Shown: positions 1 through 12,300 of the stretch, piece by piece | How the letters are laid out: every line of letters starts with the position of its first letter | How positions within the stretch are numbered: position 1 is the first letter of the stretch | Source of the DNA: Hippophae tibetana | Lineage: Eukaryota > Streptophyta > Magnoliopsida > Rosales > Elaeagnaceae | DNA: 64,000 nt | Direction of reading: 5' to 3' | NCBI GenBank assembly: GCA_037013495.1 | Contig: CM072802.1 | Coordinates: forward strand, 49,527,275 to 49,591,274 | Program-made: the position numbers and the translations under genes | The notes under the pieces: generated by a model | The model's database searches: none | The model's input: the letters and a program-made list of their open reading frames with translations, nothing else | Told to the model about the DNA's origin: nothing

Positions 1-1106
1 CTTGAAAAATAAAGTCGTGCCAATAAGGTATCTAAATGATAAACATTCTGAAACGAATCCATCATAGAACCTGATACATTAATATCACGAACTTGCTAGA
101 AAAATTTAATGAGACAGTGGGCTTATCTAGCAAAAGAAACTGGGGAAGATATCCATGAAGTAGAATTAAGTGTTGAGATTATGAGAAGAAAATATATCCA
201 ATGTGTTGCTTAGAATAGGCAAATCTAGAAAATAATTATATTTTTCACTTTCACATCAATGCCATCAATTAGATCAAATATGTTCAAGAAAACAATTGCA
301 CGAAGATAAGATATCATGCTCAGTCAGACTCAAAAGTATCCACAACAAAAGTTTTAATTCCTTTTTCTGACCACCTCGGGGGTTTTAGTCTAAAGCTCAT
401 ATTAAACCTGCTTCTTAGAGCTAATTTGTCTGATACAAAATAATTTGAACAAGAAGACCCATATTTTTCATTCATAGAAAAACTATAACATAAATACACC
501 AAAATGTAATGCTCAAATAAACACTTACAACCTAAACAAGGGGATGTTATATCCAACACTTTGACCAAAAAAATATGCGAAAAAAACTTTAAATACAACA
601 GTCTTCTTTTTAACTTTTGTATTAGGACAATACTTGGTATACTTTAATGGAAAAGGAGTAAAATCAACAGTGTTTCAATGTTTACGACCAAATGAAACAA
701 GACTTTTATCAGTTCACAACAATCTCGAAGTTAAAACTTCCATTTCCTACGGACAATGCAACAACACAAATCATGTAGTCTTGAACAACAAAATAGTGAA
801 TCACCATGCCTTAACTCTTATATAGACAGAGTATCGTTGAATCGCTCACCAAAGCCATGCATGAAATGCACAAATATATGTCAATGATGATTCACGTATC
901 AATAAACAAATATGGTATACAACCTTACAAGGTTCCACGAAATCTAGATGCAACACGTACCACTTACTGAGAATGTAATGTGAAGTTGAAGGTTTATACA
1001 TCTATGTAGGTGTAGGTGCGTGAATGGGGGTGGGTAAGGGGAGACTAGAGAGAGAGAGAGAATGTTGGTGAAAACCATCAAAAGCAAAAGCTATAGCTAT
1101 CCCCAC
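1..1106 (-). other. Intron 3 of the BBR-like gene (runs off the left edge)
   Basis: Begins with GTGGGG after exon 3. I searched both strands for the expected RING exons (CxxC...HxxH pattern) and the acidic exon that precedes them in relatives, and found neither. AT-rich, no other gene recognised. Confidence 0.6.
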
Positions 1107-4100
1107 CTGTGAATGACTGCCATTGTCCTCCGTGTCCTCAGCTTCACCTAAAAACACAATTCAAACAGTTTCAAAATCTTAAGACTTCTAAAACAGTATA
1201 TGAAAGGAATAATAAGATACTATCTCGCTCACGGTCATTTATTCTAGCAAGAGCCATTAATCTTGCAGCTACTTCCCTGTCCTCAGCATCCTGTAGGGCT
1301 CTTGCATATGCCTCATCACTGGAAAAATCAGCTGGGTCAAATTCTACTCCACGATTATTATCGTCTCCATCTTCACTATTTTCCGGCACATCAAATCCAT
1401 CTTCATTGTTCTCCAAATCAATTCCACAGTATTCCTCCTCTTCATCTTCATCACCATCAGTGTCATCATGAAAATCATTGTAATCATCCTCACCATCATG
1501 TCCATAACTCCCAGCTTCCCAACTTCCATAATCACTCCCTTCATTGTTCATTCGTAACATCATATATGCCCTTTCCTAAACCAAATCGATTGAGCCACAA
1601 GATAAAACAAACTTCAGAAGAAATCTCATACTAAACAATGAGTAATCAACAAGACACTGGAATAGAAACAATAAGCATAAACGGTAAAGCACCAATTAGA
1701 ATGTCTTTTCTGCCAGGATAAGATAAGAAGAGTGTTAGCTTTAATAAAACAGGACATCATCAAAAAGATGGAAAAACATGACTAAGCAATCAGAGCCATG
1801 TAGCAGCATTTACTTTTCAGTTAAGGAGGTATTCGGATAACTGAGACCCTACGACAAAAAACATGCAATTTAAAAGAAAAAAAATGGCCATATATCTCTA
1901 CCAAACCACGCTCATCACAACCAAGCCTCCAAACAGGACTTTGACATTAAATTTAAAATTAATAAAGAATTACATGCATGTTACAATTGACAGGCACAAA
2001 TAACAGAATATAACAAAAAACATTCTAGAATAAAACGTATGTTACATTGAGCGTCCTATATTTTTGAATCTTATCCGATTGTCGAACACACCTATTTTTT
2101 CAATTTTCTTTATATTTTCACCAATTTGAAATGTCTAGTACACACACCCATGTCCAACATGCAGTATTTGTTAAAATATCATCACCATCTCCCTCCATTT
2201 TGGATTTATCTGTCTAGAATAATCTAATAATTTAACTAGAAAGTTCCTAAGTACTCATTAAATAAATATATGTCTAGAAGCTTTCTTTCTTAGCCGACTA
2301 CCAACATTAGCCAACTATATATATATATATATAAATTAGGTTGTGATTTAAGAAAGCAATAGAAGTAGTGAAATATGTGAGTGAAGTAAGGAGTACTCTG
2401 TGTGTGAGAAACGTGGCAGTGTTGTGAGTGCAGTTGAGATTTAATTAAGTGAAGTGAAGTACAGAGCTCATATTTTGAGTGTTCATATTAATAAAATATT
2501 ATTTTGTATGGGAAAGCTCTGTTAGTGTAAGTCTTTGTATCTTCACTCTAAATTTAACAATTGGTATCAGAACAGGTTTATCAAGGAGACGAATCTCTAC
2601 TATAATTTATTGTCATTGTGCACAATCTGATTCTACTATAATTTATTGTCATTGTGCACAATCGTAAACGATTGTAAAGTTTGTTCGAGTTTAAGCTTGC
2701 TAGAATAAACGCGGAGGTTTACCAAATCATAATAATGGGAGATCCACAAGGAATTTTGAGAAGCTCAATAATTATAATTACAAAGAATTGCGCGCCTTGG
2801 TGAAAGCCTACTTGCAAAGGAAACAGGTGGAACAAAGACAGCTTCACCTACAAGAATTTCCAACTCGTATCCTAAAAAGTGCAAAAAGGTATGAAGAGCT
2901 AAATATGTTTTACTATCATCAATTATGTCGGACTTGAAGCCACACGTTCATGACATGGAAACACCAAGTGAAATATGGGAGACCTTTACAAAACTCTTTT
3001 CAAGAAAGAACAAGGCTCGACTTCAATTCTTAGATAGCAAAGTTGGATCCTAAAGCAAAAATCGATGAGGATAAAATGAGAAAATCATAATCAATGTATT
3101 GAATTCCAAATATGATCTATACACTACCGCAATACAAAGATGGTCCACCCACCACCTTTAATAAAATTGGAAAATATGTTGCTTAATAAAGAGATTTTAT
3201 TTAAACAGATGGGAGAACTATCTTTAAAATCACCACAAGAGGAAACAATGTACAGTAATCAAAGTTGGAAAAAAAGAAAAACAAATAAAAATTGGAGGAA
3301 AGAAAATGTCGAACGAGAAGGAGCTTCTCAAAACAAGAGGAACTAGAGATAACTACGGCTAGAAAATTTGTCAACATAGAAGAAACAATGGTCAGTGTTA
3401 TGTGTATGGTAAAATAGGTCACTATACAAGAGAGTGTCGATTCAAGACAACTTTTGTTGAAAATAATGTGGCCACCACCAAACAACAATAAGAGAAACAC
3501 AATGAGGAGGAATGGGATATTGATGTATGTTCTGCAATAGCTAAGCTTTAGGAGAAGCCCAGTTAGAACGAGGAAGAGCTAGCAATGAGCTCAATCACAA
3601 CAAAAGAAAATGAATTAACACTAACAGTGGCTATTCCAAGGAAAGTTGATTAAGAAAAGAACTTGATCGTTGACTCAAGTTGTTCAAATCACATGACTAC
3701 AAATGAAAAGAAGTTGCAAAAGTTGATAAAGTATAATGAAAGTCGTGTGGAATTTTTGCAAACAATGCAAAACTATTAATCAACCATAATGGAGAGATCA
3801 TAATGACAACAGGACCTAGTTCTAATCAAGTGCATCTAGAAAGAGTCTTACATATGCCAAGAATGAAAAAAAACTAGCACAATTAACTTCTGTAGGTAAC
3901 TATGTTCTCTTTGAACCTAATGATGTTAAGGTGTATCGCAATGTCAAGGTTTTAGGCACACCAACTATGAAAGGGCCAAGAGTATAGTCTATCTATGTGA
4001 TGTCAATAGAGTATGCATACATAGAAAAGACTCGAAAGAATGATACAGTAGATTTGTTGTATGAACAATTAAGACATGTTGGTTGTGACAAGTTAAAGGT

Positions 4101-6452
4101 GATAATGAAGAAAGGAATGCTTAAGGGTCTTCCTCAACTCGAGGTTAGATAATATGCAATATGTGCAAGGTGTCAGTATGGGAAAGCTCACAAGTTGTCA
4201 TTTAAAGAGTCTGACTTTAAAGCAAAACAACCATTGGAATTGGTACACTCTGATGTGTTTGAACCTGTCAAGCAACCATCCATAGGAGGATTGCGGTATA
4301 TGATGACATTCATTGATGACTTCTCCAGGTACGTTTGGGTCTAATTTATGAAAGAAAAATTTGAGACACTTGCAAAATTTAAAAAGTTTCGAGAGAAAGT
4401 TGAAAGAGAACATGGAAGAAAAATTCAGTGCCTAGATAAGGCACACTCCTTATATTTGAAAGAGCATAAGATAAGGCATCAATTAATGTGTTCAAACACT
4501 CTATAACAAAATGGAGTTGTAGAAAGAAAGAATTGTCATCTAGTTGAGACGTGTAGAAGCATTATTCACACCAAGAATGTGCCAGGAAGATTTTGAACCG
4601 AGTGCATATGCACAGCAGCATATGTATTTAATAGGCTTTCACAACCGACATTAAGATTTATATTACCCAATGAAAAATTGTGTGGGCATCACTTTAAGGT
4701 CTTCAGATGTGTCTGATATGTATTCGTATCAAATCATTTATAGACAAGTTTGATAAGACGGCAATACGAAGCACATTCTTAGGATATCACATTCAAAGAA
4801 AAGGTTAGAGATGTTGTAATCCTACAACTAACAAGTGCTACATTTCAAGGCATGTGGTGTTTGACAAAGCTTCTTCATGGGAGTCACCAAATAAAATCAA
4901 TTTATCAGAGACAATAGAAGCCAGAGATAAAATTACAAAAACGAATTGGAATAACCCCAAACAAATAAACATTTAAAGAAGATACAAAAAACAAAAAAGA
5001 AGATGAAGAAAGAGATCAAACACAGGCAATATTAAGTCCTTAACAAGATAAAAGATGATCAATGGTGATTGAAATGGTGATTGAAGATGAAAGACCAAGC
5101 CAACTTGATATCGACGACGAAGTCAGACCTTTGTCACTCAAAAGGTCAACTAGGCAATCATAACCAAATACAAAATATGCTAATATGGTAGGGTCAAAGA
5201 AGCAACAAGAATGAAGAAAGAGAGTTAGTGATGAGGGAGTGTTAAAATATCATTACCATCTCTCTCCATCATTCTAGATTTATTTATCTAGAATAATCTA
5301 ATTATTTAACTAGAAAATTATTAAGTACTGATTAAATAAATATATGTCTAGAAGCTTTCTTTCTTAGCCGACTATCGAGGAAGCTGTTAGAATTAGTGAT
5401 AACCAACATTAGCCGCCTATTTATATATATTAGGTTGTGGTTTAAGAAAGCAAGAGAAGTAGTGAAATATGTTAGTGTAATGAGTGTAGTGAGTGAAGTA
5501 AGAAGTGCTCTGTGTATGATAAGCGTGGGAGTGTTGTAAGTGTAGTTGAGATTTAATTAAGTGAAGCAAGTGAAGTAACAGAGCTCATATTTTGAGTGTT
5601 TATATCAATAAAATATCATTTGTGTAGGAAAGCTCTGTTAGTTTAAATATTTGTATCTTCACTCTAAATTCAACAGTATCCAGTGGGAGCAGGTAATTCA
5701 TGTAAAAAAGAAAATTACATGGAACATAGAATAAAACTATTTGTAGTCTAAAATGTAAATAAAAGGAATAACAATAATAGCAATAATAAAGATGTCAACT
5801 ATCCTACATTTACTGCAGAAAGCTTGAAACTTGAGGATGTAATTAAACATTACACATTGAAAGTCTAATATTCCATTAAAAGTAATAAGTTTTAGATGCA
5901 CTAAACTAACAGATTACATCTTGGTATTCAAATTGTGTGGAATAAACCTGAACCTGTTTCACTTTCAAATAATTTTTCCTTTTTTTTCTTGGCACTCTTG
6001 AAATATTCCAAACATTCTTAGCAGTCCAGCCAGTAGAACATAATGAATAAAAGAAACAAATGAAAAAAACAAGAAGAACCCATCAAAGAAGTATACTTTA
6101 AAATCAATAAAGCAAACTATACAAACCCTAATAACCAAAACAAGAAATTAGAGAAAGATGGGGGCAAAGCCTGTTCTTGAAGGGTTCGAGCGAGGGCAAG
6201 GTCAGCATCAATCTGACTGAGATTAGTGAAGGGTGTTCTGGAAGAGCGACGAGCAGAGTTCGGAGAAGAAGGGGGAGGAGCCAGCTCAGCCAAGTCGGAC
6301 GAACCACTACCTGTGACTGCTTCTTGTTGATGTTCATCGAAATGATTCAAATTCGTATTTGGGCTCTCCAACTGTTCGACGGAATCGCTGAGAGTGTTGA
6401 TGTTGGTTTTGGCTCCGCCTGTCGAACCTACCTTGGCGTTGTGGTTCTCCAT
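1107..6452 (-). CDS. BBR: BIG BROTHER-related-like RING E3 ubiquitin ligase, 5' part (exons 1-3)
   Basis: Partial gene; translation runs right to left. Exon 1 is 6452-6171 (94 codons), exon 2 is 1575-1233 and exon 3 is 1147-1107. All join in frame to 222 residues. The start MENHNAK was chosen over an ATG 15 codons upstream because the relatives I recall begin with a similar MEN motif. The product has a Ser/Pro-rich N-terminus, the conserved stretch [13 protein letters not shown] joined to [19 protein letters not shown], a long Asp/Glu-rich segment, and [19 protein letters not shown]. This layout is that of Arabidopsis At3g19910 (BBR). The C-terminal RING that would bind an E2 enzyme is not in the window and must lie left of position 1. 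Exon 2 and 3 borders are GT-AG. Exon 1 ends CAG followed by GC, so intron 1 looks GC-AG. Intron 1 (about 4.6 kb) holds a Copia element. Family call is fairly sure; ligase activity is inferred from the family. Confidence 0.8.
2169..2559 (+). repeat. 5' LTR of the intronic Copia element
   Basis: 391 bp, TG...CA ends, aligned over its length with 5240-5675. It lacks a segment of about 26 bp (around 5378-5403) that the 3' LTR has, and carries a (TA)n tract at 2318-2332. Confidence 0.9.
2562..2573 (+). other. Primer binding site (initiator tRNA-Met type)
   Basis: TGGTATCAGAAC begins three bases after the LTR end. It differs from the usual TGGTATCAGAGC at one position. Confidence 0.85.
2735..5236 (+). 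pseudogene. Copia gag-protease-integrase remnant
   Basis: Read in changing frames with several stops. A gag zinc knuckle lies at 3396-3437; its first Cys, His and last Cys are present but the second Cys is Tyr (TAT for TGT). The protease motif near 3669 reads DSS where the family has DSG. A GAG-pre-integrase segment (LYEQLRH) is near 4060, and an integrase core follows at about 4230-4430 with the HSD and FIDDFSR motifs. No reverse transcriptase motif is found before the 3' LTR. The element cannot be autonomous. Confidence 0.88.
5240..5675 (+). repeat. 3' LTR of the intronic Copia element
   Basis: 436 bp, TGTTAAAATATC start and CAACA end, preceded by a short purine tract. Partner of 2169-2559. 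Confidence 0.9.
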
Positions 6453-6502
6453 TTGTAACAGGGAACGTTGGAGTTCCAAGAAATGGGTTAAGATCAAATT
6501 TC

Positions 6503-6521
6503 AGAGAGAGAGAGAGAGAGA
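6503..6521. repeat. (AG)n microsatellite in the 5' leader of the BBR-like gene
   Basis: About nine AG units, reading CT on the gene strand, 50 bases upstream of the ATG. CT-rich tracts are common in plant 5' leaders. A second (AG)n tract at 1047-1061 lies in intron 3, about 45 bases past exon 3. Confidence 0.8.
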
Positions 6522-6599
6522 TTGAATATCAGAATATTACAAGAATTCCATATACTATTGCAGTGTGTCTCTGTGCGTGTGAGAGAGAGAGGAACGCAA

Positions 6600-6963
6600 A
6601 TGCATAAAAGATGTAAAATTTGAGGGTATTCGGTGGGAAGTGGGAGCTCAAAACTTGTGTTTTATTTCAAATTATTTTTTTCCCTTTTCAAATGAAAATT
6701 TACATGAATTAAATTTATTTACGAGGAAAATTTCTATCAATTAACCCACTAAACCAATTAAATTAAAACGTGTGAAATGATTTAAAGAGTTTATTATAGA
6801 CACACAATAGATGAGATGATGCTTGACATTACTTATTAGTGTTTGAAAAGAATATTATGTTATTTATTTATATTTTAATGTTAAAAATATATTTATATTT
6901 ATATAATTTTATTATTATTTTAATAAATTTATGTTTTTAGAAACATAGATATGTTTTATTATT

Positions 6964-6999
<36 letters not shown>

Positions 7000-8826
7000 C
7001 ATTACTTATTTATGTTATTTATTTATATTTTAATGTCAAAAATATATTTATATTTGTATAATTTTATCATTATTTTAATAAATTTATGTTTTCAGAAACA
7101 TAGATATGTTTTATTATTTTATATATATATATATATATATATAAATGACTTCAAATTAAACATATTTGAAAAATTGTATCTAAAAGTACTTAACTATTAA
7201 CGAAAGAAATAAAATAATAACACATATAAGTCTTGCGTATATATCGATCAAATGTAAGAGATGAAATATAAAAATAATTTGGAGACAAACATAATACGGG
7301 ACACGACGATAGAATTTGTGTGATGCGATGTTGGTTACCTAATCAAAATTTTAAACATACTAAAATTAACGCATGTCATGGGGTGGACAAAAGTGAATTA
7401 TGACACTCATTAATATCTTCCTCATAATCCATTTTTTCTTCCCATTTTTTCGTCTCTTCTCACCTATAAATAGGTGTCTCATCCTATTGTAAAAATTATT
7501 TCTCATTTCTCATACTAAGGATGATTCTCAACTAGTTTTCTATTTTTAATAATTATTTTCTTTAAAATTCTTCTTTGAATTTTAAGACTTGAATAAATTT
7601 AGTAATTGTTACTCATTGTTTGACGAGGTTCATCATTGTGTCTCAAAGTTAGGTTAAAAGAAAGATATAAACAAGTAAGGATACATACTACAACTTGAAT
7701 TGCAATTATATTCAAATCATTTTAACTTATATTTATTTTTTATATTTATAATAGTTTAATTGGATTAGAGTAGAATGTTATTGATAATGCAATTTAATTT
7801 AATTTGACACATATAAATAATTCAATTTAATTTATTTAAAATCTTTACTGGAATTTGTCTCCTAAGATTTTGATATAAATAACTCAAATTTACAAAGAAG
7901 ATACCAAAAAGAAAACTATATAACAGTGTAGATTTTTCATGGATTTTTGGCTATGAAAAAAAGGGATGAAATTAAGGAACGGATGAAAATATATAAATCT
8001 ATATAATATTGGTAACTTTTTAACTTATCTCTTGGACGAAAAACAACAATGCACCTCTATTTAAATGACCCAGTTAGTATATACTGACGTATTTATTTAA
8101 TTAATTTTACTTTTAATTTTTTAAATAATTTTTTTTATTTTCTTAAAATATTAAAAAAAATATTTATGTATAAGAAAATATGTTTTTTTTCTAATAGGGT
8201 TAAAAATAAAATTTTATGTATGAAAAAAAATTATAACATGCAATTAAATCAAAAAATTATTCTCTTACTGTTTTGCCTTTCTTTTATAACATTAGAATAG
8301 TAAATATTTTTTCTGCAACAATAGAATTTAAAAAATTATCTAGAGAAGATAATAATTGGCTCAAGATTCTTATTTATGCTTACTTCTTTTATTTTATGTT
8401 TTGTGAATTTTTTTAATTTAATAATTATAAAGTTAAGAAAAAACTCACATTATTTAATATTTTAAAAAGTGATATATTAAAGATATAATTCTTCGTTATT
8501 GTTATTATTATTATTATTTTGCATAAAGAGACGTGTTTAATAAGTTTAACTGAATAAATTAAAAGAACATTTTTTTATCTGAAAGAAACATATTTAATTT
8601 AAACTCTTTTAACAAATCTTTAGAATTTATCAGTTTAGTTTAAAACTCTAAAAACAATATGTGGAGACTCCATCAGATAATTATTAAGGGGAAAAAACTC
8701 ATTATTTAATTACTTAAAAGAAGTAGTTTATCTAAAAGAAACGCATTTAATTAAAGAGTGCAATTCACGTACGCTATTTTCAATATCTCATATCTCTAAT
8801 AGCTTATAAACACATAAAAAATTAAG
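6600..8826. other. AT-rich intergenic DNA upstream of the BBR-like gene
   Basis: No coding region recognised. It contains the 155-bp tandem duplication listed separately, TA microsatellites, and around 7440-7530 a TATAAATA box followed by a CT-rich stretch that looks like a weak LTR or promoter remnant without a partner copy. Confidence 0.6.
6858..7143. repeat. 155-bp tandem duplication with TA microsatellites
   Basis: The block starting TGTTATTTATTTATATTTTAATG at 6858 recurs at 7013 with few changes. Each copy ends in a (TA)n run (6968-6998 and about 7121-7142). Confidence 0.9.
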
Positions 8827-10150
8827 CACTTTTTATAAAAAAAAATTAATTAACTAGAATGGATAAATATATAATTAATAAAACAATGTAAAATTTTACA
8901 AACCAACGAATATACAATCATGTATGAATAAAATAAAGTAAAAACAAATAAAGACTACTACATGATATTTTTAGGTGGAAATAATCTATACCACAACAAA
9001 GAAAAAAACTAGCAGTCCACCAAAAGATTAAAAGACTATGACTTAAACTACTCTCCCTAAATAATACCCACAAGTAATTTACTTACAAGTTACTACTTTC
9101 TTTTACTGTTTTATAAGATCTTGATCAACATTTTGATAAACTCGAGTCACGTTAGTTATCAAACTCGTTCAGCTGGTATATGAAAAGTTAGCACATTAAC
9201 ACAAATACAAGACATTCCCTAATGCATATTAAACAATGAAAAATCCTAGCTATATGATTTAATAAAGTAACATATGAAATAAAATAAACTAACAAACCCT
9301 AGAACAAATAAATAAGCACATGATCATAAATAAAATAGTGTTGTTAATCAATCAAATATAAATACACCAAATTTGATAGATTAAACAAAGAAAGAAGCAT
9401 AACAAAATATGATTTTGAGAGCTTATGATTAAAAGATTAAAGCAATTGTGGCTGAGAAAATTAGAGGCAATATGTTTGTTTAAATAGAAAATATCGAAGC
9501 CCTACGTCAAAGGTCAATGAATATGCTGTCCAAAAATTAATTGAAAGCGCTATAATTAATAGAGAAAATATAGTAATTGAAATGTTTGGATAGAATAAAT
9601 AATTATGTTAAAGTTGAAGCCCAAGACTCTTGATCGATCTATACTAAGCTTGATTGATTAAACTAATAAGGTCAATCAATCAAAACATTTTTCGATCGAT
9701 CCAAGCAACAATTAATAAAACATCGATTGAACTGAACCATTTTTGATTGATTTAGGCTATGATATATAAAAACCCTAGACCAAGTAGATCAAATATGATC
9801 AATTCTCAATCGATCTAGCCTTCAATCAATCGAACCAAATTTTTTGATCGATCTACCCAATTTTAAAATCAACTCAAGAGGACTTAGATCGTAGTAGATC
9901 GATACTCAATCGATATATCTCCTCAATCAATCTAGACATTACTCGATAAATCGAGTAACCTATATAATAAATGTTCTATATGTCTAATTTAAAATCTAAC
10001 GTGCATAAGAACAAAAATATACCTGAAATATGTTCTTTTGAAGCTCGGTAGTTTTTTCAACTTGAATAGTGATCTTGAAAAATGCACCTAAAACTAAATT
10101 ACATTTAAATATTTTATAAAAAAATATTATCAATACTCATAAACCTTACA
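8827..10150 (-). repeat. 3' LTR of Sirevirus-like copy A
   Basis: About 1.3 kb, ending ...CCTTACA in plus sense (TGTAAGG on the element strand). It contains the block TATTTTTAGGTGGAA near 8970 shared with all copies, and many GATCGATC-like palindromes at 9620-9960. The 8827 end is inferred from alignment with 28995 and from the TTAAG flank. Confidence 0.78.
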
Positions 10151-10161
10151 ATCTCTCCTTT
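10151..10161 (-). other. Polypurine tract of copy A
   Basis: AAAGGAGAGAT on the minus strand, immediately before the TGTAAGG start of the 3' LTR. Confidence 0.75.
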
Positions 10162-10939
10162 GGTAAATTTGTATGAAAAAACATCTTTTTCACTACATCA
10201 CATTCATAGGAAAAAGAATTTTACATAGTGAAACTGTCTTATAATCTAATGAAACCATCTTTGATTGAGTCTTAACAGCTCTTATGTATACTAAAAAATA
10301 AAAGAAAAAAGAGGCACATAGTTTGTTTCGAAAGACTTATTATTTATTAGTTTAGTCTATATAAGAAAAGAAAAACGAAGAAATAGACATAAGAAGTGAG
10401 TAACAATAGACATAACATTTAAGTATTACTCTTCCATGTGACATGTTGAATAGACTTGAACACTCAATGTGTATGAGCAATCTATCCCATTTAAATATTT
10501 ATTCAATTAACTCTCTTCCATTAAATGTTTATTCCAATAACTATCCCCTCTTCTTTCATACGTATAAGTAAACAACTAAGTAATGAAAAATAGGTTAAGC
10601 AAACATACAACATATTGAATGAATGAAGTAAAGTACACAAGCATATAAAATTCAATTACAATTTAAAACAAAAGATCAAATGCATAAAAATAAATTGATT
10701 TCAAAACCAAAGAAATAGTACAATGCAAATTAAACATGAATGAGATTATTATTGTCCATAAGGTTTAAATCTATAATGGGAGTGCATATATTTGATCATT
10801 AAAAACATAGCTTTTTGTCGTTCATCCATGGTAGTCATTCTTTGATCAATAGTAGTCACTTTTTATTATAACCCTTCTATTTGCGTTGATAATGCTTCCA
10901 TTCTCGCTTTAATTTCATCTATAAATAATTCCTAACAAG

Positions 10940-12300
10940 AAGATTCAAAGGAAAATATGTTTTCCACTTCATCATTTCCAAAAACATCATTAGTTGTTCC
11001 GCCACTCATTCTAACATAAAAAATGGTTCCATCGCTAGTTCCAACAGCAACAGTGGCTCCACCATTGGTTCCAACATTGGCGACAGCTCCACCACTGGTT
11101 CCAACATCATTGATGGCTCCATTATTGGTTTCAACACCAATGGATCTCTATCTCTTTGACGTCTAGGAAGTGGATCTTGAAATGGTTGACTTCCTAATGT
11201 CACTCATATAGTGAGGGGGTTTCATAATCTGTTATGGGTGGCACACCCACAGTAAGAATCAATTGGGTTATGATGCAACCATAAGGAAGTCCAATTCTTG
11301 GGTTTATGACATGAGCTTAATTCCCAATTTCATCTTGAATGACGGTTTCTGTATTGAAAGTTATTCCTTTTCCAATCAATATAAAATCTTAGGATTATGA
11401 AACCATTCTCAAAAGAATTCTTAGATGGCAATAAAACGAATAATCCACCCAGGATATACAATAGTTTAGTACTTAGATTGAAATTTGGTTATCTAGTTAG
11501 TTCGATTAACAATTCTTCATTCAAAATGTTGTATCTATCCAGGTTAAAACAAACATTCCCAATATTTGTTATTGATAGAAAAGTATTGATTCTCTGGATC
11601 GAGATCTACACAATTCGGTTTTAAATGAACACTTTATAACTCATTGTCCCAAAATGATGAATTTTTTAATCAATATTAGCATAAAATTAATGAACCAAGG
11701 ATGGAAAACACATTTTTTAAGGAGTAAACAAAGATTGCCAACCTATAGCCCTAATGGCTTGTGTAATCCCTATCTCATAAAATTCATTCCAGGTAATACC
11801 ATGCTCAAGTAAAATTGGGAGTCTAGAGATTGTATTTTTATACCTTGTTTGAGAATCCTTGTCCCACTATTGAGATAAAAATGAAGTTGGTGCACCTTCA
11901 AGGAGTTCTCATCATCAATTTGATTGAAATTTCCCAAACATAATGAAGACTAGGAGGCAATGAACTGTGTTGGAGTATAAGAAGAGGATTTTTTAGCCAA
12001 ATCCTTGTGTTTAGTTGGAGAGAAAGTAAGGAAAAGTGAGGGAGATGGATTTGTACACAAAAGTGGGTTTTTGTATTGTTTGATCCTATAAATGTGATGA
12101 GCAGTGATTTCTATAGGAATTAGGATAAAAAAGGAGGAGTTTTGGTGGATTTTTTTGAAAAAAATCAGAGAAGAAAGAGCAAGGAAAATAGGTTCAGGGT
12201 TTGTAGGATGGAAAGAAATATGAACATTGGTATTTAAACTAAACCCGTTGAATGGATCGAGGATTATGTCAATCAAGCAACATTCAAACTTCGATCAATC
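10940..12300 (-). pseudogene. PF20167-like second ORF of copy A
   Basis: Minus strand, broken by stops and frame changes. Visible segments include FILIPIEITAHH near 12110, LPYGCIITQL near 11270 (a motif typical of the putative plant transposon protein domain), a Gly/Thr-rich repeat at 11020-11150, and an end segment RMEALSTQIEGL...RMTTMDERQKA near 10800-10920. The last segment matches the end of the same ORF in copy B (RMEALPTKVDGMQLRMTTMDE). Its function is unknown; it is probably a structural protein of a non-autonomous element. Confidence 0.65.
11020..11150 (-). repeat. Coding minisatellite (about 30 bp unit)
   Basis: Four to five units built on GGTTCCAACA plus GGCTCCA; on the minus strand they read VGTSGGAVAN, VGTNGGATVA and so on. 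The matching place in copy B (near 56690-56730) has no such array. Confidence 0.75.

Larger units (their letters stand above)
2169..5675 (+). mobile_element. Decayed Copia LTR retrotransposon in BBR intron 1
   Basis: Two direct LTRs start with TGTTAAAATATC and end in AACA. The left LTR is followed by a primer binding site, TGGTATCAGAAC, which matches initiator tRNA-Met. A purine tract (GAGGGAG) precedes the right LTR. Flanks GTATT (2164-2168) and GTATC (5676-5680) look like a 5-bp target duplication with one change. The element is 3.5 kb, short for Copia. It keeps gag, protease and integrase remains, but the reverse transcriptase/RNase H region is missing. It lies antisense to the host gene. 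Confidence 0.93.

Noticed and set aside
320..598. 92-residue minus-strand ORF in BBR intron 3
   Set aside because: No domain recognised, no splice-compatible link to exon 3, and no RING pattern; probably chance.
1109..1634. Plus-strand ORFs rich in Ser or His over BBR exon 2
   Set aside because: Antisense shadows of the Asp/Glu-rich coding exon, which has conserved protein sequence and splice sites on the minus strand.
6177..6458. Plus-strand ORF over BBR exon 1
   Set aside because: Antisense shadow of a conserved coding exon.
7440..7620. LTR-like promoter with TATAAATAG
   Set aside because: No partner LTR, primer site or target duplication was found; kept only as a note under the intergenic region.
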